A DNA stretch of 64,000 nt, from contig CAZTHL010000006.1 of NCBI GenBank assembly GCA_964613585.1, positions 1 through 64,000 of the forward strand. Reading direction: 5' to 3'. This document shows, one piece after another, positions 1 through 8,902 of the stretch. Under the pieces are notes generated by a model that did not search any database, was not told where the DNA came from, and was given only the letters and a program-made list of their open reading frames with translations. Both the position numbers and the translations under genes were made by a program. The stretch is from CAZTHL01 sp964613585 (GTDB lineage: Bacteria; Pseudomonadota; Alphaproteobacteria; DSM-16000; Inquilinaceae). Each line of letters starts with the position of its first letter. Positions within the stretch are counted from its first letter, which is position 1.

Positions 1-66
1 TTCCTACGATCAGGGCCTCGATGCACCTACCTCTCGTGAGAAATCCGGGTTAGGGATCAAAGGCAG

Positions 67-1962
67 ATGAGTGTCAGGCTGGAAAGCATAAATGTAAGAG
101 TACGCGATATAAATGCCGGCGGCGATGTGATCATCGCAAGCGATTACGGCATGAATGCCGAAATACATAAGCAGCTAGCGGATATAAGCACTGCCCTCAT
201 CGAACTTTGCGAACGATCGGCAGCCAAAGAACAAAAATCAATGGAAAGTGACGAAATGCTTTCCAGGCTTGGTGACCGACTCGCCGTTCCTGAAGAAAAG
301 CTACGGTCTCTTCTACAAAAAGGCGCTCAGCACGGTTTCCAAGATGACCATCTAGCGGCCGCAATTCTTGAGGCCCTTGAGTCCGATCGGGAGCTTGATC
401 ACGATCTCGATCGATTAATTGCTTTAGCGTCTGTCGAGAACAGAAAAGAAATAGAAGCTGCGTTGAAGGCAGCTCGCACAAAGATTGACGACGGCACTGT
501 CGAGGAAGCTGAGGTAGAAGTCCTCGGGCTGCACGGAAGACTCCTCGGCGATCCAGAAAGCGCCGGGCATTGGCTCGTCGATATCTGCTTGGTATTGGCC
601 AAGATTGCTCGCGAAGAGTTTGATATCGAAGGGGCTACAGATTGGTACGAGCAAGCCGTCGAAGCATTGCCGACGACGGCTCGTCGTGAACAAGTCACGC
701 TGCGCTACGATGCTGCCTGCCACCTTTTTCACTTTGGCTACTATCGAGGTGATGCGACCGCGCTGAAGCGCTGCATCGCACTCGCCGATGACATCATCGA
801 AACCCTGGGGCCGTCCCCCAGGACACAGCATCAGCAGCGCCGGGTGCGGCAGCTCAGATCATGGACGATGAAGACGCTGGGCCAGCGGCTCGGCAACGTC
901 GACTTGCTTCATGAGGCAGCCACAGAACTGCAGGACCTGGCGGCGGAGACGGCGGCATCAGGATCATCTGCAGAAGCCTTGGAGCCGAAACGACTGGCGG
1001 CCAGCGCCCTGCACAAGGTCGGAGAGCTTGAGAAGAATGTAGTCACGTTGAGCTACGCCCGCGACTTGTTGCGTGGTGTTCGGGCTGAACTGAACGAGTT
1101 GATCGAAGGCAGCAACGAAAGCAGGCTTCAGCAACTTAGGGCGGCCACGCTGCATGAACTGGGAGACGTTCATCTTCATATGGCGCAGCGCGAGGACACG
1201 GACATCGGACGACGCGATCTGCAGCAGGCCAGAGACATCCTCATCGAGGTGATCCATATCTATAATCAATCGAATGAAAAAGACCTGAAGGCTCGAGCCC
1301 AGAACAGTCTCGGATTAGTCTATTTCGCGTTGGCGGAGACCGTCGATCGGGAAAGCGCCGCTGAATATCTCGATAGCGCCGAAGATGCTTACACGCGCGC
1401 CGTGGAGCATAGGTCTCGCGGTCTGGCGCCGGTCCAATGGGCGTCGACATTGACAAATCGAGGAAACCTTCACACGAAACGCGGCATTCTGGAACGCGAT
1501 CTCAGCCGAATTCGCCGAGGCCGCGTCGACATCGACAAAGCGCTGCAAGTATTGACGCCCGAAAACGCACCGGACAGTTGGGCTATCGCCCAAAACGCCC
1601 GCGGCAACGCTCTCTCCGCGCTGGCGGCGGCTGATGAGTCTCGAGAGCAGCTCCAGGAGGCCGTCAAGGCCTACGAAAAGGCGAGTCTGATCTGGACGCG
1701 CGACGCCGCTCCGCTTCAGCATGCCCTCACCTTACAAAATCGGGCGTGCGCCCTCATGCGGCTTGGCGAAGCCCGACGACTTGCCGGCGAGTCAGACACC
1801 GAGGCAGCATTAGAAGTTTTTTGTGAAGCGAAAGACCTCTTCGCCCAAGCTCACGGCACGTTCGTAGAGGCTAAGGCATTGAATTATGCAAGTCGAACCG
1901 AGTTGCATCTCGCTCAAGTCGACGAGACAATCAAGTCGGCCATTGGAGTGGCGACGGCGTGA
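67..1962 (+). CDS. TPR-like helical repeat protein of unknown function
   Basis: The product is 631 residues, almost entirely alpha-helical. From about residue 170 onward it has a long series of degenerate tetratricopeptide-like helix pairs, for example around DWYEQAVEALP, YARDLLRGV and YEKASLIW. The first 30 residues differ: short alternating beta-like stretches (VRVRDINAGGDVIIAS), a style seen at the start of some bacterial signalling or defence proteins. There is no signal peptide or membrane segment, so it is probably cytosolic. Base composition is clearly less GC-rich than the housekeeping genes from 4747 onward, which suggests acquisition. It converges on the LysM gene with a gap of about 24 bp. 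I recognise no enzyme domain; a scaffold role is an inference from TPR families only. Confidence 0.6.
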   Translation: MSVRLESINVRVRDINAGGDVIIASDYGMNAEIHKQLADISTALIELCERSAAKEQKSMESDEMLSRLGDRLAVPEEKLRSLLQKGAQHGFQDDHLAAAILEALESDRELDHDLDRLIALASVENRKEIEAALKAARTKIDDGTVEEAEVEVLGLHGRLLGDPESAGHWLVDICLVLAKIAREEFDIEGATDWYEQAVEALPTTARREQVTLRYDAACHLFHFGYYRGDATALKRCIALADDIIETLGPSPRTQHQQRRVRQLRSWTMKTLGQRLGNVDLLHEAATELQDLAAETAASGSSAEALEPKRLAASALHKVGELEKNVVTLSYARDLLRGVRAELNELIEGSNESRLQQLRAATLHELGDVHLHMAQREDTDIGRRDLQQARDILIEVIHIYNQSNEKDLKARAQNSLGLVYFALAETVDRESAAEYLDSAEDAYTRAVEHRSRGLAPVQWASTLTNRGNLHTKRGILERDLSRIRRGRVDIDKALQVLTPENAPDSWAIAQNARGNALSALAAADESREQLQEAVKAYEKASLIWTRDAAPLQHALTLQNRACALMRLGEARRLAGESDTEAALEVFCEAKDLFAQAHGTFVEAKALNYASRTELHLAQVDETIKSAIGVATA

Positions 1963-1986
1963 CGCCGCTCGCCACCTCTGAGCAAC

Positions 1987-3090
1987 TTATGACCCGACCT
2001 GATTCCAAAATGCTGCCAGGTGACGATCGAGAATCTCGTCATACTCGTCGGTATCTCGTAGCAATCGAAGCCCGAGATTAAAGTGGTAGAGAAGCACGGT
2101 CGCTCTCGGATGCGTCTTCGGTACCAAGGTATGTAGGCTCTGGATAGACACGGCTCGCGGCAGCGTCTTGACCTGATCGACCAGCCCTTCCTCCACTACG
2201 CTTTGGCGCCCAGTGAACTCGTTAATCGCCACCGCGTCGACGCTGCCGTCCACCAGCATCTCGAAACAGTCGGCGACCGTTCGAGGTTGCTCCAGAGAGA
2301 TCGTCCCCTCCGCCAACCACCGCCGACCATCCGCATTAAGATCGAAGGTGTAATAGCCGTCCGGGCGACACAGTGTCCGTCCTTCCATGTCCAGATCGTT
2401 GGCGAAGGTCATGTCCGAGTCCTGCCGAACGAATAGTAATACAAGCATTTCGAACATCGGATCAGAGAAGAGAAAATTGTCGCAACGAAATCGGCTATCC
2501 TCGTCTAGGCTGCTCGGATCAGTGCAATCCGGCTGCAGCCATGGGAAGCCCATGTCAAATGATCTTTGGAGAAGCAGTGGATCCAGGTGGGACGACCAGT
2601 CATTGATCCAACTCACGCCGTAACTCGGTGCCTGCCGGTTGTTCTCGAATGATGCCGTAATCAGTTCCGTAATTAATCCGTGTCCCGGTAGCGCCTTGTC
2701 CGTGAACGGAGCATAATCGCCCGCCGTCAAGAGCTTGATATCGCCGTCGGTGTCAGGTGGCGGCAAGGGTGCCGCGCCTGTCGGGATGAGGCATGGTACT
2801 CTAAGATTGTCACCTGGACGGATCTGCGACGGCTCATGGCCAAGACGTTCTTGATTGCCGTAAAAAAGGACCGACCACTTCGTCGAATCGTCGTAAGCTT
2901 CCTGGGCAATGCTTGATAGCGTGTCTCCAGGCCGAACGGTGTAATTGGCGCCACATTGAAGTTCTTGACCTTGGCTTTGGACTGGAGATAAGAAGACAAG
3001 GCTGACGATTGCTACGCTGATCATTTGGCCGAGGCACGGCAACCCCACCGGCCGGGAAATGAGATGCATACGCTGATAAAGCCAACACAT
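1987..3090 (-). CDS. LysM domain fused to a periplasmic solute-binding (SBP family 3-like) protein
   Basis: The 367-residue product starts with a hydrophobic export signal (about residues 20-42, ISVAIVSLVFLSPVQS). A single LysM domain follows at about 48-100 (YTVRPGDTLSSIAQEAY ... IRPGDNLRVPC), then a domain resembling amino-acid-type solute-binding proteins (LLTAGDYAPFTDKALPGHG, FLFSDPMFEMLVLLFV). LysM binds peptidoglycan, so the protein is probably periplasmic and held at the wall. No ABC permease or ATPase is adjacent, so it may sense rather than transport. The ATG at 3090 has a GAGGGAG-like sequence upstream; 3069 and 3024 are alternative starts. Confidence 0.75.
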   Translation of the reverse strand: MCWLYQRMHLISRPVGLPCLGQMISVAIVSLVFLSPVQSQGQELQCGANYTVRPGDTLSSIAQEAYDDSTKWSVLFYGNQERLGHEPSQIRPGDNLRVPCLIPTGAAPLPPPDTDGDIKLLTAGDYAPFTDKALPGHGLITELITASFENNRQAPSYGVSWINDWSSHLDPLLLQRSFDMGFPWLQPDCTDPSSLDEDSRFRCDNFLFSDPMFEMLVLLFVRQDSDMTFANDLDMEGRTLCRPDGYYTFDLNADGRRWLAEGTISLEQPRTVADCFEMLVDGSVDAVAINEFTGRQSVVEEGLVDQVKTLPRAVSIQSLHTLVPKTHPRATVLLYHFNLGLRLLRDTDEYDEILDRHLAAFWNQVGS

Positions 3091-3179
3091 GTCAATGACG
3101 CTCCCTCAAGGATAAGATGGGTGGTTGGAAGAGGCTCTAGGAAAGACTGGTTCTGATTAAGCGATTTTTCGGGGTAACG

Positions 3180-3326
3180 GGCAACCCGAAATCGTCGGCC
3201 GCCAGCCAACCTGACGTCCCGCCGCTCCTTATCGTGCGCACCCACGGCACCACGCCGTTCCGGCTGGTGCCGAATGTCGGCGATGTCGGCCATACCCTGG
3301 TGGTCGGGCCGACCGGCGCGGGGAAG
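3180..3326 (+). pseudogene. trbE: Fragment of TrbE/VirB4-type conjugation ATPase
   Basis: This stretch reads in one frame as a segment just before and including the Walker A loop of a TrbE-type ATPase: TTPFRLVPNVGDVGHTLVVG then PTGAGK. TrbE energises mating-pair formation in conjugative plasmids and elements. The match stops right after the Walker A lysine, where the bases turn into a short TGGAGT-rich stretch and then an IS remnant. The N-terminal part and all of the C-terminal ATPase are missing, so it cannot be functional. It marks a past conjugative element. Confidence 0.65.
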
Positions 3327-3369
3327 TGGAGTGGAGTTGGAGTTGGAGTTCCCGCGGTTTGGTGGACAG

Positions 3370-3663
3370 TCATGGGCTTGCGTTGGCAAGCGCCTCCCGG
3401 GTGGTTCGTTCGTACTCGATAGGTGACAGGTAGCCGAGCGCCGAATGGCGTCGGGCTGGGTTGTACCATCCCTCGATGAAGACGAAGACGGCCATGCGGG
3501 CCTGGGCCTTCGTCTCGAACTTGCGCCGTTGGAGCAGTTCGCATTCGAGGGTGGCGAAAAAGCTCTCGCACATGGCGTTGTCGTAGGCGTCGCCGACCGA
3601 GCCCATCGATGGGCGGACGCTGGCCTCCTTGCAGCGCAATCCGAAGGCGATGGACGTGTATTC
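3370..3663 (-). pseudogene. 3' remnant of IS3-family transposase (OrfB)
   Basis: The last ~96 codons of an IS3-family integrase-type transposase are present. They include the segment carrying the final catalytic glutamate (GDAYDNAMCESFFATLE) and the typical tail (GWYNPARRHSALGYLSP, IEYERT). The first two catalytic aspartates and OrfA are absent: homology stops near 3663, seven bases before the methyltransferase ATG. The element end probably lies within about 3330-3365, next to the TrbE fragment. It is an immobile leftover that records insertion followed by deletion. Confidence 0.85.
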
Positions 3664-3669
3664 AGTCAC

Positions 3670-4218
3670 ATGTTCAAGATTCGCCGGTTCAATCTCGGCG
3701 CCGGCATGAACGCCATCTCGCCGGGTTGGCTGCATACCGATTCCAGCCTGCTCGATGTGACGAGCATCGCCGACTGGAACAAGCTGCTGCGAGGCCGGAA
3801 GCTCTATTGCCTCAAGGCCGAGCATGTGTGGGAACATCTCACCGCAGAGCAGGCGCGCATCGCCAATGAGCTTTGCTACGACGCTCTCGCGCCCGGTGGC
3901 CGATTCCGCATGGCGGTGCCGGACGGTCTGCATCCCGATCCCGATTACATCGACCATGTGCGCGTCGGTGGCAGTGGACCGGGGGCCGATGACCACAAAA
4001 TCCTCTATACCTATGAAACGCTCAAGAGTTCTCTCGAGGCCGCCGGATTCCGCGTGGAGCTTCTGGAGTACTGGGACGAGACCGGGACCTTCCACCGCCA
4101 GCCCTGGGATCCTCGCTATGGAATGATCAAGCGCAGCGCGGAGGACGAGCGGAACAGGAAGGACGGCACGTTGCGCTATACATCGATTATCGTCGACGCC
4201 ATCAAGCCGGCCGCGTAG
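3670..4218 (+). CDS. Small SAM-dependent methyltransferase-like protein
   Basis: The 182-residue product resembles the predicted SAM-dependent methyltransferases often found with glycan genes. It has a nucleotide-binding start RFNLGAG followed by GWLHTD, then AEHVWEHLT and LAPGGRFRMAVPD (motif-III-like), with a C-terminal part containing AAGFRVELLEYWDETG. I chose the ATG at 3670 because everything upstream in frame is antisense to the IS3 remnant. The core fold looks complete from this ATG, but the native promoter and possibly a few N-terminal codons were replaced by the IS. Its substrate is unknown. Confidence 0.65.
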   Translation: MFKIRRFNLGAGMNAISPGWLHTDSSLLDVTSIADWNKLLRGRKLYCLKAEHVWEHLTAEQARIANELCYDALAPGGRFRMAVPDGLHPDPDYIDHVRVGGSGPGADDHKILYTYETLKSSLEAAGFRVELLEYWDETGTFHRQPWDPRYGMIKRSAEDERNRKDGTLRYTSIIVDAIKPAA

Positions 4219-4746
4219 AGGGTCTTCCGGCCGAAGGCTTGCGGTGAGGCCGGGGCAGGGGTCTTGCGTGCCGAGGCCGCAAGGCGTCGAACCGACCCCG
4301 CGGCACGGGCGACCGCGTGCGCCGAGGGGTGAGACGTGCCTCTCGGCCATCGCGACGCCGTCCCGGTTGCACGCGACGGGCACCGGGGAGGAGCATCTCC
4401 CTCCGGCCGACCCCGACGGTCGGCCGGACCCGACGGCACCTCGGGCGCCGTTCTCGCTCAAGCGCCCGAGGCAGCCTCCGCCGTCTCGAGCGCTGTGAGA
4501 CATTGCACCCGAATGGCCGATGTCCAATGGCGTTCAATCTTGGCCCCGGGGAGCGAGGCTCGGAGAGGACGGATTTCCGCATCAGGGCGGACCTCGAGAA
4601 GGATACGAGCCGCTTGATCTGGCCGGCCTCGACCCCGTCGGGTCGCCCGGCGAGATGCTGCTGGCGGCGGTTCCGGGCGACCTGCTGTGGGACAGTCGGC
4701 CCGGACGACGGCCCCTGGCGCGAGGGCTGGTCGACGGACTACATAG
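4219..4746. other. Intergenic stretch without a recognisable gene
   Basis: These 528 bp between the methyltransferase and hslO are very GC-rich and contain several short inverted repeats, such as around 4400-4425. A short open frame on the plus strand at 4520-4756 has no family match I recognise and lacks a convincing ribosome-binding site. I see no RNA gene. The 3' end must contain the hslO promoter, but no clear -35/-10 pair is visible. Confidence 0.4.
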
Positions 4747-5661
4747 ATGGCCATGACTGCCGACCTCTCCACCGACGACGACAAGGTCGTTCCGTTCCAG
4801 ATCGAGGCCTCCAGCCTGCGTGGGCGCCTCGCCCGGCTCGACGGGCTGCTCGACTTCATCCTGACCCGGCAGGCCTATCCCGAGCCCGTGGCGACCCTGC
4901 TCGGAGAGACCACCGTGCTCGCCGTGCTGCTCGCCAGCGGTCTCAAGTTCGATGGCGTCTTCACCCTGCAGACCAAGGGGGATGCTGCGGTTCCGTTGAT
5001 GGTCGTCGACGTGACCTCGGTTGGCGACGTGCGCGGGTATGCCAAATTCGTGCCCGAGCGGCTGGACGCCACGGAGGGCGCGCGAAGCGTGCCGGCGCTG
5101 ATCGGTCAGGGCCTGATGGCCTTCACGGTCGACCAGGGACCCGGAACGCAGAATTACCAAGGGCTGGTCGAGCTGTCCGGCGATACCCTGGCCGAATGCG
5201 TGGAGCACTACTTCCAGCAGTCGGAGCAGATCGACGCCCAGCTCAAGCTCGCCGTCGGTCGCACCGGGCAGGGCTGGCGCGCCGGCGGGCTGATGATCCA
5301 ACGCCTGCCCGATGCAGCGCCGATCCGGCTTGACACGGATCACGAGGACAACTGGCGCCGCGCGGCCTTGCTGCTCAGCACCGCCACGGAGCGAGAGCTG
5401 CTCGACCCCGAGTTGTTCCCCAACCGGCTTCTGATCCGGCTCTTTCATGAGGATGGCGTGCGGGTCTATCCGAGCGCGGCGATGCGCGCCAGCTGCCGTT
5501 GCTCGCGTGACCGGGTCGTGCGGACCCTGGCGGCCCTGCCTCGTGCCGAGGTCGAGGATCTGAAGGTCGGGGACGCTGTCGAGGTGACCTGCGAGTTCTG
5601 CAGCAGCCTTTACCGCTTCGACAGCGCTGCCCTTGACGATGTCTACGCCGACGGTCGCTGA
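4747..5661 (+). CDS. hslO: Redox-regulated chaperone Hsp33
   Basis: Hsp33 is a cytosolic holdase activated by oxidative unfolding; it protects proteins under combined oxidative and heat stress. The 304-residue product has the Hsp33 core (LDFILTRQAYPEPVATLLGE, TLQTKGDAAVPLMVVD). Near the C-terminus are the four zinc-binding cysteines, arranged CRC and, about 37 residues later, CEFC, which act as the redox switch. Length fits the alphaproteobacterial family. The ATG at 4747 was chosen; a second ATG lies six bases on. It is transcribed alone and converges with trkH. Confidence 0.93.
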   Translation: MAMTADLSTDDDKVVPFQIEASSLRGRLARLDGLLDFILTRQAYPEPVATLLGETTVLAVLLASGLKFDGVFTLQTKGDAAVPLMVVDVTSVGDVRGYAKFVPERLDATEGARSVPALIGQGLMAFTVDQGPGTQNYQGLVELSGDTLAECVEHYFQQSEQIDAQLKLAVGRTGQGWRAGGLMIQRLPDAAPIRLDTDHEDNWRRAALLLSTATERELLDPELFPNRLLIRLFHEDGVRVYPSAAMRASCRCSRDRVVRTLAALPRAEVEDLKVGDAVEVTCEFCSSLYRFDSAALDDVYADGR

Positions 5662-5985
5662 TCCGCGCGGGCGTCCGCCCCGAAGGCGCCGCACCCCCCG
5701 GGCTGCCGGCCGAAGCGACATATTGGCCGCTTCGGATGCCGTAATCACCGGACGTCGTCTCCGTCGCGTCGTCATGGTGGTGCTGCCCTTGAATCGCCGT
5801 GCCGACAAGATGACTGGTCGGCTTGGCGTTGGGCGCGCCCGCCAATCCTGCCGCCGCCCGGGGGCACCGTCGCGAGCCCATGGCGGCAACGAACGCTCTC
5901 ATTGGCATCATCCCGTCGCCTCGGCGGCACGAGGCCAACAGCCGGCGTCGCTTGGACGGGCTGGTGGCGCGCTGATCCGGTCGGC
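5662..5985. other. Convergent intergenic region between hslO and trkH with a terminator-like hairpin
   Basis: No gene is apparent in these 324 bp. An 8-bp perfect stem (CCGAAGCG / CGCTTCGG, 5710-5735, loop of 10) lies about 50 bases after the hslO stop and may end that transcript. It lacks a U-run, so this is a moderate inference. Confidence 0.4.
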
Positions 5986-7437
5986 TCAGTCGCGCCAAAA
6001 GCTGGGAGCGAACAGCACCAGCACCGTGAACAGCTCGAGTCGCCCGATCAGCATGCCGAAGGAGAGCAGCCACTTGGCCTCGTCCGGCAGGGGCGCGAAG
6101 GTGCCGGCCGGGCCGATCACCGGGCCGAGCCCCGGGCCGACATTGGCGAGGGCCGTTGCCGCGCCCGAGACGCTGGTCAGGAAGTCGAGCCCGAGCAGGC
6201 CCAGCCCCATGGCCAGGAGGGTGAAGCAGACCACAAACAGGAAGAAGAAGCTGAGCACCGATTCGACGACGCTTTCGGGTATCGGCTTGCGGTTGTAGTA
6301 GGGGATGAACACGCCATGCGGGTGCAGAAGCTTCTCGATCTGCGTGAAGGCGGTGGCGAACAGCACCTGAAAGCGGAAGATCTTGATGCCGCAGGTGGTC
6401 GATCCGGCGCAGCCGCCAATAAACATCAGGAAGAAGAACATGCCGAGCGCGAAGCTGCCCCAGAGCGCGAAGTCCGACGTGGCGTAGCCGGTGCCGGTCA
6501 TCACCGACACGACGTTGAAGCTCGACAGTCGAAGCGCGTCTCCGAATGGCACGTCGGGGCGTGTGTCCCAGAGATAGAGCGCCATGACCAAGATCGAGAC
6601 CGTGACGGTGATGAGGAACCATTGCACCTGGGTGTCGCGCCAGAGCGATTCCGGGCGGCCGCGCACCGCGCGGAGGTACAGAACGAAGGGCAGGCTGCCG
6701 AGCACCATGAACACCGTGGCGACGAGGTCGACCTGTGCGCTGTTGAAGAAGCCGATCGACACGTCGGAGGTGGAGAAGCCACCGGTGGCGATTGTCGTCA
6801 TGGAATGGGCGACCGCGTCGAACCAGGGCATGCCGGCCAGCGCGTAGCAGGCCGCGCACAGGATGGTGAGCGCGAGGTAGATGAGGCCGATGGAGCTGGC
6901 GATCTGAGCGGCGCGCGGCAGAACCTTCTCGGACATGTCCGAGCTTTCCAGGCGGAACAGCTGCATGCCGCCGACCCTCAGCATCGGCAGCAGGGACAGC
7001 GCCATGACGATGATGCCGATGCCGCCCAGCCATTGCAGCAGCGCGCGCCACAACAGGAGCCCCGGCGGCGCGTCGTCCAGGCCGATGACGACGGTCGATC
7101 CGGTCGTGGTGATGCCTGACATGCTCTCGAAGAAGGCGTCCGTGTAGGCGAGGCCGAGCTCCGAGAAGGCAAATGGCAGCGCGGCGAAGGCGGCGATGAC
7201 GACCCAGCTCAGCGAGGTCAGCACGAAGGCCTGCCGCATCTTCAGGTCCAAGCCGCGCCCCTGGCTGGTCAGTACCAGCGAGATGCCAACGAACAGGGTG
7301 ACGGCGGCCGAGGCGAGGAAGACGTGCCAATCGGGATGACCGATTGCCAGGTCAACCACCGCGGGGATCAGCATGGCCGCTGCCAGGATTGACAGCAGGA
7401 TGCCGATGACAAAGAGGACGGGGCGTATCTCAAGCAC
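5986..7437 (-). CDS. trkH: Trk/Ktr potassium uptake transmembrane protein TrkH
   Basis: TrkH is the membrane pore of the Trk potassium uptake system and works with cytosolic TrkA, which is not in this window. The 483-residue product has about ten membrane segments arranged as four pore repeats. The selectivity-filter sequences are visible in order: ITTTGST, TIATGGFS, VMTGTGYAT and ANVGPGLG. The GGCAGSTTCGIKIFR segment is also typical. The ATG at 7437 (MLEIRPVLFVIG) gives full family length. It is flanked by convergent hslO and same-strand folE and appears to be its own unit. Confidence 0.93.
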   Translation of the reverse strand: MLEIRPVLFVIGILLSILAAAMLIPAVVDLAIGHPDWHVFLASAAVTLFVGISLVLTSQGRGLDLKMRQAFVLTSLSWVVIAAFAALPFAFSELGLAYTDAFFESMSGITTTGSTVVIGLDDAPPGLLLWRALLQWLGGIGIIVMALSLLPMLRVGGMQLFRLESSDMSEKVLPRAAQIASSIGLIYLALTILCAACYALAGMPWFDAVAHSMTTIATGGFSTSDVSIGFFNSAQVDLVATVFMVLGSLPFVLYLRAVRGRPESLWRDTQVQWFLITVTVSILVMALYLWDTRPDVPFGDALRLSSFNVVSVMTGTGYATSDFALWGSFALGMFFFLMFIGGCAGSTTCGIKIFRFQVLFATAFTQIEKLLHPHGVFIPYYNRKPIPESVVESVLSFFFLFVVCFTLLAMGLGLLGLDFLTSVSGAATALANVGPGLGPVIGPAGTFAPLPDEAKWLLSFGMLIGRLELFTVLVLFAPSFWRD

Positions 7438-7538
7438 GGCGCGTCGGCCGCTGAACTGCGCACGCTAAGGCGGCGGGAGAAGGATCATTCGCCGATCCGG
7501 CGGCCGTGTCCAGCGCGGCGCGCCGGCCACCCGCCACT

Positions 7539-8240
7539 TCAGCGGCGATCGCTGATCAAGGCCTGGAAATCGCGACGAAGCGCCGCATCGGTGCGGAAGG
7601 CGCCGAGCATGCGACTGGTCACCATGGTGGCGCCCGGCTTGTGCACGCCGCGCGTTGTCACGCATTGATGCTCCGAGGTGATGGTGACGGCGACGCCCCG
7701 TGGCTTGAGCACGTCGTCTATGGCGTTGGCGATCTGCACCGTCATCCGCTCCTGTATCTGGAGCCGTCGGGCGAACACCTCGACGACGCGGGCCAGCTTG
7801 CTGAGGCCGACCACACGCGTGTCCGGCAAATAGCCGACATGGGCCGTGCCGATGATCGGCACCAGGTGATGCTCGCAGTGCGATTCGAAGCGGACGTCGC
7901 GCAACACGACCATCTCGTCGTAGCCGTCGACCTCCTCGAAGGTCCGCTGAAGCAGGGCCCGGGCGCTCTCGCCATAGCCGGCGAAGAACTCTCCATAGGC
8001 CTGGACGACGCGCTTCGGCGTGTCGCGCAGGCCTTCGCGATCCGGGTCGTCGCCGGCCCAGAGGATGAGCGTGCGCACGGCCTGCTCGGCCTCGGCGCGG
8101 CCGGGCCGATCCAGCCCGGAGGCGCGGGCCCGGGTATCATCCCGATCGCCGAGATCGGCAGGGCGGACGGAACCGTCGGCTGGGGTCACGCGTATTCCTC
8201 GGTCATCGATGCAAGGGCGGGCCGGCTGGCGGTCGACCAC
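7539..8240 (-). CDS. folE: GTP cyclohydrolase I
   Basis: FolE converts GTP to 7,8-dihydroneopterin triphosphate, the first step toward folate, and also feeds queuosine-type pathways. The 233-residue product shows the zinc site cysteine and histidines in FESHCEHHLVPIIGTAHVGY and the second cysteine in SEHQCVTTRGVHKPG, with the conserved core LSKLARVVEVFARRLQ. The type I family is about 180-220 residues, and the first ~45 residues here look like a poorly conserved extension. The only in-frame ATG is at 8240, so the true start could be an internal alternative codon. It is followed by trkH on the same strand. Confidence 0.93.
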   Translation of the reverse strand: MVDRQPARPCIDDRGIRVTPADGSVRPADLGDRDDTRARASGLDRPGRAEAEQAVRTLILWAGDDPDREGLRDTPKRVVQAYGEFFAGYGESARALLQRTFEEVDGYDEMVVLRDVRFESHCEHHLVPIIGTAHVGYLPDTRVVGLSKLARVVEVFARRLQIQERMTVQIANAIDDVLKPRGVAVTITSEHQCVTTRGVHKPGATMVTSRMLGAFRTDAALRRDFQALISDRR

Positions 8241-8321
8241 GCCGAAAACCTGGTCCGCTGCGCAACAAAATCAACGCGGCGCGCAGCGCGGGCGTCCGAT
8301 ACCCTGCCGCGGGTGATCCCG

Positions 8322-8714
8322 TCAATGCGGCCGCATCTCCTGATGCGGGCTGTCGAGCGAGAAGGCCGGCACGGCGACGTCGAACAGCTCGCCGGCCCGG
8401 GTCTGCATCTGGTAGCTGCCGACCATGATGCCCGATGGCGTGTTGAGCGGCGTGCCGCTTGTGTATTCAAAGGCGCTGCCCGGCTCGAGGACCGGCTCCT
8501 CACCCACCACGCCGGGACCGCGCACCTCCTTGACCCGGCCGGCCCCGTCGGTGATCCGCCAGTAGCGCGTGCGCAGCTGGACGGTCTCGGCGCCGCGGTT
8601 CTCGATATGGACATGATACGCCCACACGAAGTGGCCTTGCTCCGGAGACGATTGCTCCTCGAGATAGACCGGGCGGACCGTCACGCGGATGCCGCGGGTC
8701 TCGGCCGTGTACAT
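8322..8714 (-). CDS. apaG: ApaG family protein
   Basis: ApaG is a small cytosolic immunoglobulin-like fold protein linked genetically to Ap4A metabolism and Co/Mg efflux; its biochemical role is unsettled. The 130-residue length matches the family. Typical sequences are present: RPVYLEEQSSPEQGHFVWAY, HIENRGAETVQLRTRYW, VRGPGVVGEEPVLEPG and PSGIMVGSYQM. It lies upstream of folE on the same strand with an ~80-bp gap, and its own upstream region carries the terminator of the OmpA-like gene. Confidence 0.92.
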   Translation of the reverse strand: MYTAETRGIRVTVRPVYLEEQSSPEQGHFVWAYHVHIENRGAETVQLRTRYWRITDGAGRVKEVRGPGVVGEEPVLEPGSAFEYTSGTPLNTPSGIMVGSYQMQTRAGELFDVAVPAFSLDSPHQEMRPH

Positions 8715-8841
8715 GGGGCGCTCCCGAGGGCTGCCGAAGTCTCGCCTTGCGTCAAGGCCCCTGACTATACGGCGGTCTCCGGGAAGGTCCAGCCTTGCCC
8801 CACCCGGGGCCTTCCCGGAAAAGGCGGGCCCGGAAAAGGCA

Positions 8842-8872
8842 GGCCGGGTGCAATCAAGGATCGCACCCGGCC
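8842..8872 (-). terminator. Probable terminator of the OmpA-like lipoprotein gene
   Basis: A perfect 10-bp stem (GGCCGGGTGC / GCACCCGGCC) with an 11-nt loop begins about 30 bases after the stop codon of the OmpA-like gene. There is no long U-run, as is common in high-GC genomes. Confidence 0.55.
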
Positions 8873-8902
8873 AAGGCAGGCGTCGTCGGATCGGTCTCCG
8901 GC

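Noticed and set aside
3445..3669. N-terminal 75 codons preceding the methyltransferase
   Set aside because: They are the reverse complement of the IS3 transposase tail, so not part of the enzyme.
4520..4756. Short plus-strand open frame before hslO
   Set aside because: No ribosome-binding site, no family resemblance, and it overlaps the hslO start.
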